64,000 bases of DNA from Streptomyces sp. WMMC500 (GTDB taxonomy: Bacteria; Actinomycetota; Actinomycetes; Streptomycetales; Streptomycetaceae). The notes under the pieces are model-generated. The model did not search any database. It was not told where the DNA came from and worked only from the letters and a program-made list of their open reading frames with translations. Location: the NCBI RefSeq assembly GCF_027497195.1, contig NZ_CP114905.1, forward strand, positions 6,211,001-6,275,000. The letters are read 5' to 3'. The position numbers were made by a program, and so were the translations under genes. This document shows positions 1-6,967 of the stretch, piece after piece. Position 1 is the stretch's first letter. Each line of letters opens with the position of its first letter.

Positions 1-262
1 GGCGGAGCTGGTACCAGGGCGTACGCACGGCGTGGTACGCCAGCACGTGCCAGCCGTACGCCGCGACACCGGAGCCGGCGGCTTTGAACTCCCGCCAGGA
101 GCGGGCCCAGGGCGGGACGACCGGCCGCCGCATCGAGCCGGTGACCCGGTCCATGAGGCGTACGGCCGCAGGGCCGCCCGGCTGGTCGACCATCGTGGCC
201 TCATCTGGAGGAGGTCCGCCGGAATCGGCAGCGCTCTCTTCGTTGTCGTGCTCGTGCTTCAC
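1..262 (-). CDS. FtsK/TraB-like DNA translocase, N-terminal fragment (runs off window)
   Basis: Only the first 87 codons lie in the window; the gene continues leftward. The GTG start at 260-262 is preceded by an AGGAAGG ribosome binding site about five bases upstream. The N-terminus is acidic and disordered (about residues 1-35) and ends in an aromatic/basic stretch (WHVLAYHAVRTPWYQLR, residues 71-87). That stretch resembles the N-terminal region of the FtsK/SpoIIIE-type 'cell division' proteins carried by Streptomyces integrative elements such as pSAM2 (TraSA). In those elements the protein pumps double-stranded DNA between mycelia. The ATPase motifs lie outside the window, so the call rests on N-terminal flavour plus the element-like gene neighbourhood. 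An unrelated membrane protein cannot be excluded. Confidence 0.5.
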   Translation of the reverse strand, partial: MKHEHDNEESAADSGGPPPDEATMVDQPGGPAAVRLMDRVTGSMRRPVVPPWARSWREFKAAGSGVAAYGWHVLAYHAVRTPWYQLR

Positions 263-365
263 TGACCTTCCTTCCTGTTGGGAGGAAAGCCGGGGCCCAG
301 CCCTACCCGCCAAAGCAGCGGCCGGACCCCGGCGCCGAGCGGGTGAGTTGAGAGGGGCGGGGCGG

Positions 366-1535
366 CTACGGCCGGCCGGAGGCGGGCCGCGGGCCGCGTT
401 CGGCGCCGAGCCGCACGAACACGCCGTGCACGTAACTCGGCGAGCGGGTCGCCCGCTTCGCGGTCTCACGCACGGTCAGGCCCTCGGCCCAACCGTCCTC
501 GATGACCTGCTGAGCCTCGGCGGTGTCGAGCTTGACCGGCGGTTGGGGCTCCGGGGCGTGTTCAGGTGAACGGTCGTCTCCGTTCAGGGTGGCGCCGAGG
601 GTGAACACTCCCGGCTGGCCTGCCTGCCGGATGCTCTCGGTCGCCCGCCGCATCTGCCCGCGAACCTCCTCGGCCAGCGCCCAGGCGACCGGATCGTCGA
701 CCTCCTCCGTCCACGGAGAGGCAAGCGGCACCGTCGCCAGATCGGCTGCGTGCCGCCGCGCCGCGAGCAGTTCGAGCAGCTTCCGCCGCTGCTCCCGGTC
801 CGCCCCCGCCGATGCGTTCGCCACCGCGGCCGACAGCCGCCGCGCGATGCCTCGTCCGCGCCGGCCGGCCCGCTGCTCCGGCGGCAGGGCCGCCAGGCGC
901 GCCGCCAGCTCGACCGCGCGGAGGGTGGCGCGGTCCCGGCTGATCTGTGCGGCGTTCCGGTCCCGTTCGGTGATCCCCAACCGGGACAGCAGCCGCTCGC
1001 GCACCTCTCGCCCGGCTACAGCCAGCAGGCCGTGAGACTCCGCGCCGGGCCTGCGGTGGCGGAGTTCGATGCCCATGGCCAGGTGCCAGAGCACGGCGGC
1101 CAGGAACGGCCCGACAAAGGCACGGACTGTGCCGCCGAGCGGCCCGGACTCGGCGTACGCGGGGATGATCTGTACGCCCGTGATGGCCCAGACGAGCAAC
1201 CCGGGGACGCCGGGCGCCTTCATGGGGCCGTTGAGGTTCTGCCGCGCCATGAGCGCCGAGGCGAACAGCCCCAGCTCCGCGGCGGCGAACATCGCCGCCC
1301 GTTCGCCCGTGCTCCCCATGTCCAGGTAGTCCTCGGCGAACCGCCAGCTCGTGTCGGCGCTGTACGCCGTGCAGCTCGCCGCGGCGAGGGCGGCAACGCG
1401 CACGGCGGGGGTGTCGAGCCTCGCGTACCGAGCCAGTCGGCGCAGCGCGAACGAGAGGAGTACCAGCCCGAGGAGCGCCGCCGTGGCAGCGATCAGGACG
1501 TTCGGCCCCCAGGGGATGTGAGCTACTGGCTTCAT
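366..1535 (-). CDS. Spread-type membrane protein with C-terminal HTH-like segment, element-associated
   Basis: A 389-residue protein. I chose the ATG at 1533-1535 because it overlaps the stop of the upstream gene as ATGA; an in-frame ATG nine codons earlier is possible. Hydrophobic segments occur near residues 10-32, 45-60, 75-95, 108-125 and 132-150, giving about four or five predicted membrane helices. A long, charged Arg/Ala-rich cytosolic helical region follows. The last 60 residues (EAQQVIEDGWAEGLTVRETA and onward) read like a helix-turn-helix of the type seen in replication or transfer proteins. This layout is common for conserved proteins lying next to FtsK-like genes in actinomycete integrative elements, where Spd proteins help intramycelial plasmid spread. 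The exact role is unknown. Confidence 0.6.
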   Translation of the reverse strand: MKPVAHIPWGPNVLIAATAALLGLVLLSFALRRLARYARLDTPAVRVAALAAASCTAYSADTSWRFAEDYLDMGSTGERAAMFAAAELGLFASALMARQNLNGPMKAPGVPGLLVWAITGVQIIPAYAESGPLGGTVRAFVGPFLAAVLWHLAMGIELRHRRPGAESHGLLAVAGREVRERLLSRLGITERDRNAAQISRDRATLRAVELAARLAALPPEQRAGRRGRGIARRLSAAVANASAGADREQRRKLLELLAARRHAADLATVPLASPWTEEVDDPVAWALAEEVRGQMRRATESIRQAGQPGVFTLGATLNGDDRSPEHAPEPQPPVKLDTAEAQQVIEDGWAEGLTVRETAKRATRSPSYVHGVFVRLGAERGPRPASGRP

Positions 1536-1840
1536 GCCGCCCGCCTCGGCCGCGGCGTCCACCGCCGGGCCCTGGCGTACCGGCGGAGCCGCGCCGCGTA
1601 GCGGGCGTTCGACCGGGCGACTTCGTCGCCGGCGCCCTGCTCCTGCAGCTCAGCGAAGACGTCGTCGGCCGCCGCGAGGCGCGCCGCGCGGTCCTCGGTC
1701 GACTCGACCGGTTCGTTCGTCACGGCCGGGCCGAGGAACAGCCTGCGGAAGTCCTCGGCCCAGGTGGTCTCGTATCCGAGCGTTAACGCCTCGGACTCGA
1801 AGGCGTCCAGGGTCCCCTGGCCGCCGTCGTCAGCACGCAT
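1532..1840 (-). CDS. Small hypothetical protein of the integrative element
   Basis: A 102-residue protein that I do not recognise. The ATG at 1838-1840 has a GAGGAGGC ribosome binding site. It is predicted soluble and helical: an acidic N-terminal half is followed by a strongly basic C-terminus (RRYARARRWTPRPRRAA) that could bind nucleic acid or the membrane surface. Its stop overlaps the start of the downstream membrane-protein gene by four bases (ATGA), so the two are translationally coupled and probably act together in transfer or spread. Confidence 0.6.
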   Translation of the reverse strand: MRADDGGQGTLDAFESEALTLGYETTWAEDFRRLFLGPAVTNEPVESTEDRAARLAAADDVFAELQEQGAGDEVARSNARYAARLRRYARARRWTPRPRRAA

Positions 1841-1921
1841 GATCTCTCTGCCTCCTCGATGGGATGGGCGAGCCGGGCGGCGGGCTTCGTGACCCGTCGG
1901 CCGCCGCTCCGGCAGGGGTGG

Positions 1922-2299
1922 TCAGACGCGGAAGCGTCGCGGACCCGTGATCCGCTGCAACCCGCGGTGGGCGGTCAACACGGCGGTGAAGGCCCCGTAG
2001 CCGGACAGCAGGGTCAGTAGCCATCCGGCGCCGGCTTCCTGCGCGGACAGACAACTGACGTACGTCCCGACGACGGCCAACACCAGCGCGGACAGCGCCG
2101 CCAGTCCTCGGGCGGTCGACGCGGGCGCGGGCCTGCGGGCCGCGACGGTCAGGTCGTCGGGGGGTATGGGGCGGAGGCCGGCGCCGGGGATGTCGACCAG
2201 GACGAAGCGGCCGGTGCCGTGGGCGGCGACGCCGACGACGGCACCGAGGGCGTTGCTGCCGCCGCGCTCTTGAACGATGTCACCGATGGCGAGCCACAT
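1922..2299 (-). CDS. Small membrane protein with N-terminal beta-type domain, element-associated
   Basis: A 125-residue protein beginning MWLAIGDIVQERGG. The N-terminal 55 residues look like a small beta-rich soluble domain (alternating hydrophobic pattern, DIVQERGGSNALGAVVGV, then RFVLVDIPGAGLRPIPPDDL). Two hydrophobic segments follow at about residues 64-85 and 90-107, then a basic tail. The start has a GAAGGG ribosome binding site. It lies upstream of, and in the same direction as, the two membrane/spread-type genes, and diverges from the GntR regulator. This makes it the likely first gene of a transfer/spread operon repressed by that regulator. No family is assigned. Confidence 0.6.
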   Translation of the reverse strand: MWLAIGDIVQERGGSNALGAVVGVAAHGTGRFVLVDIPGAGLRPIPPDDLTVAARRPAPASTARGLAALSALVLAVVGTYVSCLSAQEAGAGWLLTLLSGYGAFTAVLTAHRGLQRITGPRRFRV

Positions 2300-2458
2300 G
2301 GGAACCCTTCGCGTGCGGTAGCGGATGGGTTGCGTCGATCACTCGGCGGAGCGAGTGGTCATGACCTCCGACGCCGCTTGGCGGCGGCGCCAAAGATCAA
2401 AAACACTCGTTCGCTCGTCACGCTGTGGAGTTCTCAAGGTGCAGACCGTTCGAGGTGA

Positions 2459-2546
2459 CTCCTTAAGAGATCAAGTTATCAAGTTCTCTTTAGGAGTTCC
2501 TCGACTATGACGTACGTCGCTCAACTCGTCAAGTCCTCTTTAGGAG
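2459..2546. promoter_or_regulatory. Putative GntR operator cluster in a 315-bp divergent intergenic region
   Basis: The region 2300-2614 separates the transfer-type genes from the GntR gene and carries no convincing ORF. CTCCTTAAGAGA (2459-2470) and TCTCTTTAGGAG (2485-2496) form an imperfect inverted repeat. An 18-base element ending in CTCTTTAGGAG occurs at 2479-2496 and again at 2529-2546, exactly 50 bp apart with one mismatch. A TAGGCT hexamer (2550-2555) could be a -10 element. The CTTAAG/CTTTAGGAG core matches the site before the second GntR gene, which supports a shared repressor or cross-regulation. Confidence 0.55.
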
Positions 2547-2614
2547 CGCTAGGCTGGTGTCAGGTGACACGCCCTCCACCTGGGGCTCCGAGGCGACGAC
2601 AAGGGACACGAGCC

Positions 2615-3403
2615 GTGGCGAAGGAATACGAGCGCATCGCGAACGACCTCCGCGGGTCGATCCGCGACGGCGACCTCAAACCCGGCGACCGACTCCCCTC
2701 CGAAGCGGAGTTGGTGGAGCGGTACGGCAAGAGCGGACCGACCGTGCAGGCCGCCCTCCGGGTGCTGCAGTACGAAGGCTTGATCGACAAGCAGCACGGC
2801 AGGGGCAGCTTCGTCCGGCGCCCACGCAGCACAGTGCAGCGGACCAACGAACGCCACCAGTGGGAGAAGGACCGCGCCCGCGAACCGGAAGAGCACCGCC
2901 AGAAGACCGGCGCGACCGAGTACGACACCGGCCTGAAGGTCGATGACCTGGTCTTCCACGCCTCATACCGGGAAACCGAGGCCTCAAAGGACATCGCCCA
3001 AGCCTTCGGCGTGCCCGAGGGCACGGCACTCGTCGAACGCACCTACCGCACCCGCTACGCCGCCGAACGGGCACCGTTCGCCCTGGTCACCTCGTACCTC
3101 GTACGCGAGTTGGTCGCGGAGAACCCGGACCTCCTGGACGAGACGAAGGAGCCGTGGCCGGGCGGCACGATGAACCAGCTCCACACGGTCGGCATAGAGC
3201 TGGACCGCATCGAGGAGAGCTACTCCACCCGCCCGCCGACGCCGGAGGAGGCGGAAGAGCTGGAGCTACCGCCGGGGATGCCCGTCCTCCTGGCACGCAA
3301 GATCTCATACGACACCACCGGCCGGCCGGTGGAGATCTCAGACATCACGCTGCCGGGCGACCGGACCCACGTGCACGTCGTCACGCACCTGGACCGGTGG
3401 TGA
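2615..3403 (+). CDS. GntR-family (HutC/UTRA subfamily) regulator, KorSA-like
   Basis: A 262-residue regulator. I chose the GTG at 2615 because it places the canonical winged-helix start (KEYERIANDLRGSIRDGDLK) a few residues in, with an AAGGGA ribosome binding site upstream; the longer in-frame reading from 2507 would add an untypical basic leader. Residues about 1-70 form the GntR winged helix (PGDRLPSEAELVERYG, then LIDKQHGRGSFV). A charged linker follows, then a UTRA ligand-binding domain (about 105-258). In pSAM2-type elements a GntR protein (KorSA) represses the transfer functions. Position next to the spread-type genes and the operator repeats before both divergent genes suggest the same job here. 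Its stop overlaps the next gene's GTG (GTGA). Confidence 0.85.
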   Translation: MAKEYERIANDLRGSIRDGDLKPGDRLPSEAELVERYGKSGPTVQAALRVLQYEGLIDKQHGRGSFVRRPRSTVQRTNERHQWEKDRAREPEEHRQKTGATEYDTGLKVDDLVFHASYRETEASKDIAQAFGVPEGTALVERTYRTRYAAERAPFALVTSYLVRELVAENPDLLDETKEPWPGGTMNQLHTVGIELDRIEESYSTRPPTPEEAEELELPPGMPVLLARKISYDTTGRPVEISDITLPGDRTHVHVVTHLDRW

Positions 3404-4167
3404 CCACCATGGCCCGCCGCATCTCCGTCGTGACCGCCGTCCACGCAGCATCCGCGGCGTACCTCCAGGACGCGTACAAGTCCCTGGAGATGCAGGAGCT
3501 TCCCGCCGGCTGGGAGTGGCACTGGTCCATCCGGGAGGACGGCACCGGCGAGGAAGTAGCGCCCCACGTGCCGAACGACATCCGCGTGACCTTCCGCCAG
3601 GGCCGCGGCGGCGGCCCCGGGGTGACGCGCACGATGGCACTGGCAGAGGCGCACGGCGAACTCGTGAAGGTACTTGACGCCGACGACCAACTCACCCCGG
3701 GCGCACTGGCCCGTGACATCGCCGTCCTGGACGCCAACCCGAACGTCGGCTGGACGACTTCACGCGTCCTCGACCTCCTGCCGGACGGCTCGACGGCCGG
3801 CTTCGACCAGGACCCGGACGATGGCCCGCTAGAACGCGGAGCGGTACTGGAACACTGGGAGGCCCACGACTTCCGCGCCCAGGTCCACCCGGCAACCCTC
3901 TGCGTCCGCCGTGACCTCCTCCTCGCCCTCGGCGGCTGGATGGCACTGCCGGCCTCGGAAGACACGGGCCTCCTCCTGGCTCTCAACGCAGTCAGCCGCG
4001 GCTGGTTCATCCGCGAAGCGGGCCTCCTCTACCGCAAGTGGCCAGGCCAGATGACCAGCCAGGCACCCCACAGCAACGCGGCAGAGCTGGAAGCCCGCAT
4101 GTCCGTCATCGCGGCCAGAGCCCACACACTGACGCAGCTCGACTGGACCATCCCGGTCAGCGGCTGA
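3400..4167 (+). CDS. GT-A fold glycosyltransferase family 2 protein
   Basis: A 255-residue protein from the coupled GTG at 3400 (an ATG at 3409 is the alternative). It has the GT2 layout: N-terminal beta strand ISVVTAVHAA, helix YLQDAYKSL, the nucleotide-sugar/metal-binding DADD motif (residues 93-96, within VKVLDADDQ) and a later acceptor-side ED (ASEDTGLL, about 186-188). It lacks membrane helices and is probably cytosolic. Tight translational coupling to the KorSA-like regulator is unusual for a sugar-transfer enzyme and suggests it is a cargo gene of the mobile element, controlled with the transfer system. Donor and acceptor are unknown; surface glycan modification, like the FkbM gene further on, is a guess. 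Confidence 0.8.
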   Translation: MTTMARRISVVTAVHAASAAYLQDAYKSLEMQELPAGWEWHWSIREDGTGEEVAPHVPNDIRVTFRQGRGGGPGVTRTMALAEAHGELVKVLDADDQLTPGALARDIAVLDANPNVGWTTSRVLDLLPDGSTAGFDQDPDDGPLERGAVLEHWEAHDFRAQVHPATLCVRRDLLLALGGWMALPASEDTGLLLALNAVSRGWFIREAGLLYRKWPGQMTSQAPHSNAAELEARMSVIAARAHTLTQLDWTIPVSG

Positions 4168-4181
4168 CCGAGCGCAGCGCG

Positions 4182-4934
4182 TCATCCCAAGGCGGCCACG
4201 AGCTGTTCCGGCAGCTCGCCCTCATCGATCGCGTTCGCAGGCGCGGTCGTTCGATACGGCTTGTCGAAATCACTGAATGTCCAGACCACACCGCCCCGTT
4301 CGGTGATCTTCAGCAGGTACGGCGGACCCTCGGCTGCGACATGGACCTCCACCGGTTTCGGCCCTTCAGTAAAGGTGATCCTGGTGGTAGGGCGGCCGTT
4401 CAGGGTCCCGTCCTGCTCCTCCCCGTCCCCGCGGTTCTTCGGGGCGAGGAACGTGTCTTCAAGACCGGATCGCTGCTCGGTCCGATCGCACAGGGACTCG
4501 CGCGCCAAGTCGGCCGTGAACTGGGCGCTGGCGCGCTTCACCCAGCGATCGTCCATCATCTCGATCAGCTCGGGCCGAACATCCTCCGTACTGGCCGCAG
4601 CACGTCGGAGCGCCACCTTGTTGGTGCGCGAATAGACTGCCGAGTCGGTCACCAGCATTTCGGTGCGGGCCTTGCCCATACGTATCTGCATATCGCACAG
4701 CACAGTGCCGTCGACGACGGCCGTACGCATCACCATCGTCCCGTCCGTCAGCGTCTTCGTCGACGTCAGCGTGTCAGCCTCTTCGAAAGTTGCGTCCAGC
4801 ACCTCATCAAGGCGCATGTCTTCGGCACTGGTCCGGGTCCCGCAGCCGGCCAGAGCGATCGTCAAGACGGCTACGACAAGCCATCCGGTGGTTCTGTGCC
4901 GGGATCTGCTGATTTCACGGACTAAAGACCTCAT
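4182..4934 (-). CDS. Secreted lipoprotein, LppX/LprG-like fold possible
   Basis: A 250-residue lipoprotein. The ATG at 4932-4934 has an AGGAG site five bases upstream; longer in-frame readings would bury the signal. A basic n-region (residues 1-16), hydrophobic core and lipobox LAGC (Cys31) show an Sec-type lipoprotein signal. The mature part has alternating strands (TSTKTLTDGTMVMRTAVVDG, then MLVTDSAVYSR, and PTTRITFTEGPKPVEVHV with PYLLKITERGG), reminiscent of the LppX_LprAFG beta-sheet fold of actinobacterial lipoproteins. It converges on the glycosyltransferase gene with only 14 bp between the stops. The function is unknown; anchoring outside the membrane is well supported. Confidence 0.75.
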   Translation of the reverse strand: MRSLVREISRSRHRTTGWLVVAVLTIALAGCGTRTSAEDMRLDEVLDATFEEADTLTSTKTLTDGTMVMRTAVVDGTVLCDMQIRMGKARTEMLVTDSAVYSRTNKVALRRAAASTEDVRPELIEMMDDRWVKRASAQFTADLARESLCDRTEQRSGLEDTFLAPKNRGDGEEQDGTLNGRPTTRITFTEGPKPVEVHVAAEGPPYLLKITERGGVVWTFSDFDKPYRTTAPANAIDEGELPEQLVAALG

Positions 4935-5095
4935 GACCACTCCTGGGACGGGAAGTTGGGGGGCGCCCCATCTTCCCCCATGGAGTCGCGCCCTTTGCCG
5001 CGGGTACGTCATCCGGGGGCAGGTCCCGTCGGCCGGGCAGCCGGCCCGCCTCGCATGCGACTCCTCCTGCGCCGTGCGCAGCGCATCCCGCCGGT

Positions 5096-5269
5096 ATGCG
5101 CTTCTCCGTCAACCTCCCCAACTTCGGTGACTCCGCTGACTCCGCTGACTCCCGCAACGTCAACACCCTGGACACCGCCGCCGACTGCGACGGGACCACA
5201 CCCTGCACCGACGGCACCAGGGACGACTTCGGAAACCCCCTCTGGATGCGGGTCACCGCCCCGCCCTGA
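5096..5269 (+). pseudogene. Degraded fragment of a luciferase-like (LLM) flavin-dependent oxidoreductase
   Basis: A 57-codon open frame starts MRFSVNLPNFGD, which matches the first beta strand of LLM-class flavin/F420 oxidoreductases (typically MRxxxNxPNFGD). It then runs into a triple GACTCCGCT-type microrepeat (DSADSADS) and stops after DDFGNPLWMRVTAPP, faintly like the FGDPW segment of the same family. The usual proteins are near 280-330 residues, so at most an end and a collapsed internal piece remain. No clear ribosome binding site is present. It sits in a 506-bp stretch (4935-5440) otherwise free of genes. I read it as gene debris; a genuine small protein is less likely. Confidence 0.35.
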
Positions 5270-5353
5270 TGCCCCCGTCCCACGGCCAGCAGCCTCCCCA
5301 TGACGCCCGCCCGGTTCGCCCCCTGAGCCTGTCCCGCGAAATGGCGTCGTGGC

Positions 5354-5400
5354 TTGACTTCGCATCGCAACTCTTTAAGATAACTTAAGGAGTTGCGATG
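5354..5400 (+). promoter_or_regulatory. Promoter embedded in a 38-bp palindromic operator
   Basis: Perfect 11-bp arms CATCGCAACTC (5363-5373) and GAGTTGCGATG (5390-5400) flank a TTTAAG-ATAA-CTTAAG centre. A TTGACT -35 (5354-5359) and a TAAGAT -10 (5376-5381), 16 bp apart, place the -10 inside the palindrome. A bound repressor would therefore block polymerase. The CTTAAGGAG core resembles the repeats at 2459-2546. The right arm ends in an in-frame ATG (5398). Confidence 0.7.
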
Positions 5401-5440
5401 GCTTCTCCTCCCAGGACATCCATGAGGGAGGAACCTCCTC

Positions 5441-5539
5441 ATGCCCACTCGCGGAACCGGCACCGGTGCCCGCGGCCTGCGCCACGGCAAGCCGTCGTCC
5501 CGCTTCACCCCCGTTGCCACACGAGCCGATTGGAGGTGA
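5441..5539 (+). CDS. 32-residue leader peptide upstream of the second GntR regulator
   Basis: A short open frame (MPTRGTGTGARGLRHGKPSS, then RFTPVATRADWR) with a GGGAGGA ribosome binding site at about 5426-5432. Third codon positions are mostly G/C, as in coding sequence. Its TGA (5537-5539) lies within the GGAGGTGA ribosome binding site of the GntR gene, so translation of the peptide could feed or block initiation of the regulator. It is basic and Gly/Arg/Thr-rich with no recognisable family. It overlaps, in another frame, a possible 50-residue N-terminal extension of the GntR protein from ATG 5398. Confidence 0.45.
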   Translation: MPTRGTGTGARGLRHGKPSSRFTPVATRADWR

Positions 5540-5547
5540 TCACGCGC

Positions 5548-6357
5548 ATGGCGACCCACTACCGGGACGTCGCGGATCAGCTCAGACAGAAGATCACCCA
5601 GGGCAGTTACGAGAACGGCACGCGGCTTCCGGCCGAGGACAAGCTGGCCGATGTGTACGGCGTCAGCCGCCCCACGCTCAGGCTCGCGCTCGAACAACTG
5701 CAGAACGAGGGCCTGCTGGACAAGCGCCACGGCAGCGGCAACTTCGTGTGCTGGCCCGCAGAGCGCCTGACCTACCCCGGCACGGCACGCACCACGGGCT
5801 GGCACGGCCTCAACACCAATGTGAGCACGGTGGAGATGAAGGCAGACGCCCGCGTTGCCGCACTCCTGGAGGTTGAGGAGGGCGAGAAAGTGACCGCGTA
5901 CACCTATCTCGCCCGCCGGGGCACTCGTCCCCGAAGCCTCACCCACGCGTACGTGCCGGCACGGCTGGCCGCGCTGATCTCACCGGAAGAGTTCCGGCGT
6001 CCCTGGGGGCACGACATCCGTCAGCAGTTGACGGAGTCCGGCGTACAACTGGCGTCCAGCACAGAACGGCTCTTCTCGCGCCTGCCCACGTCCTCCGAGG
6101 CCCGCACCCTGCAGATCAGCCCGAGAGGGACGGTCCTGGTAATCAGACGGACCCTCAGTGACATCGCCGGTCAGGTGGTCGAGGGAGCGGTGGTCATCCT
6201 CCCGGGCCAGTGCACAGAGGCGATCTTCACCACGCATTTCGGACTCCGCAGCGACGAGGGCGAACCCATAACGGCGACGGCCGAGCAACGCGAAGCGAGC
6301 CGGCTCGGCCGGGGCTCAAACCCACCAGACAGCGACAAGGAGGTATCACGTGACTGA
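5548..6357 (+). CDS. Second GntR-family (UTRA) transcriptional regulator
   Basis: A 269-residue regulator. I chose the ATG at 5548 for its strong GGAGGTGA ribosome binding site and canonical start MATHYRDVADQLRQKI. The alternative ATG 5398, in the operator, would add 50 untypical residues. Residues 1-70 form the winged helix (RLPAEDKLADVYGVSRPTLR, then LLDKRHGSGNFV). A UTRA ligand-binding domain follows (about 90-240: KVTAYTYLARRG, RTLSDIAGQVVEGAVVILPG), and the C-terminal tail is disordered. Palindromic operator and promoter lie directly upstream, so autoregulation is likely. Its last codons overlap the next small gene (GTG at 6350), giving a coupled three-gene unit. It probably regulates passenger or transfer functions of the element. 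Confidence 0.85.
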   Translation: MATHYRDVADQLRQKITQGSYENGTRLPAEDKLADVYGVSRPTLRLALEQLQNEGLLDKRHGSGNFVCWPAERLTYPGTARTTGWHGLNTNVSTVEMKADARVAALLEVEEGEKVTAYTYLARRGTRPRSLTHAYVPARLAALISPEEFRRPWGHDIRQQLTESGVQLASSTERLFSRLPTSSEARTLQISPRGTVLVIRRTLSDIAGQVVEGAVVILPGQCTEAIFTTHFGLRSDEGEPITATAEQREASRLGRGSNPPDSDKEVSRD

Positions 6358-6526
6358 CGACGACGGCAGTCATGTCACAGATGGGACGTGCGAAAGGTGC
6401 CGCTGGCTGGAGCAGCAGTTGCGCGCAGCGCGACGTGAGTGCGACTGGAGCCGGGAGACGGACGTTCGGGTGTGGCAGAAGCGGCACCTCGTGCGCCGCC
6501 ACGCAGAGGCGGAGGCGCAGACGTGA
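6350..6526 (+). CDS. Small Cys-containing hypothetical protein coupled to GntR gene
   Basis: A 58-residue protein starting at GTG 6350 behind an AAGGAGGT ribosome binding site inside the end of the GntR gene; it overlaps that stop by eight bases. It has one CxxC pair (TCERCRW), then a highly charged Arg/Glu helix (LEQQLRAARRECDWSRETDV and onward). This suggests a small alpha-helical, perhaps DNA- or protein-binding factor. Its stop overlaps the following GTG as GTGA. I do not recognise the family. Operon position argues that it works with the regulator or with the next protein. Confidence 0.6.
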   Translation: MTDDDGSHVTDGTCERCRWLEQQLRAARRECDWSRETDVRVWQKRHLVRRHAEAEAQT

Positions 6527-6894
6527 ATACACCGCAGCGCACACTCCGATTGCTGCCCTGGGTCAACGAGCTGGGACGGCCCTGCTACGCGGAAGACGGT
6601 GGATCAGTCTCGCAGTACGCCGACTTCGTGGAGCACCAGCAACTTGACACGGGCAGCGACGTCCTGCGCATGTCTAACGACGTACTCACCGAGAAGGCGA
6701 GTGAAACCGAGCTGCGGTTTGTCGCGCTGCGACTCAGCGAGTGCCTGCGCGACGCTCTGCGGGTCGCCGAGTCCCGGGGCGAGCGGTTGAGCACGCTCAG
6801 CGAAGAGCGGGACGACGAGAAGCAGCGCCCCACGAAGAGGCAGAGGGCCTGGCCCCGAAGGGTCCGCACGGCGTTGAAGATTCGACGTCCGTAA
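6523..6894 (+). CDS. Small helical hypothetical protein, third gene of GntR unit
   Basis: A 123-residue protein beginning at the coupled GTG (6523; GTGA overlap). The N-terminal 30 residues (LRLLPWVNELGRPCYAEDGG) could be a short globular piece. The rest is predicted as long amphipathic helices (DVLTEKASETELRFVALRLS, then LRDALRVAESRGERLSTLSE), ending in a very basic tail (KRQRAWPRRVRTALKIRRP). No signal or membrane segment is visible. Similar small proteins follow GntR regulators in Streptomyces accessory regions, but no function is known to me. A hairpin terminator follows at 6917-6955. Confidence 0.6.
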   Translation: MNTPQRTLRLLPWVNELGRPCYAEDGGSVSQYADFVEHQQLDTGSDVLRMSNDVLTEKASETELRFVALRLSECLRDALRVAESRGERLSTLSEERDDEKQRPTKRQRAWPRRVRTALKIRRP

Positions 6895-6916
6895 GCAAGT
6901 CAGGCGTGACAGTGAA

Positions 6917-6955
6917 GGGCTGGCCCTCGGCGCACCAAGGGTCGAGGGCCGGCCC
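6917..6955. terminator. Bidirectional hairpin between convergent genes
   Basis: GGGCTGGCCCTCG (6917-6929) pairs with CGAGGGCCGGCCC (6943-6955) except for one G-T wobble, with a 13-base loop. It sits between the GntR operon end and the converging FkbM gene, so it can end transcription from both sides. Confidence 0.65.
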
Positions 6956-6967
6956 GTGTTCGTCAGC

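Noticed and set aside
5398..5547. 50-residue N-terminal extension of the second GntR regulator from ATG 5398
   Set aside because: The leader is basic and untypical, and ATG 5548 has a better Shine-Dalgarno and the canonical GntR start. It is kept only as an alternative in the findings.
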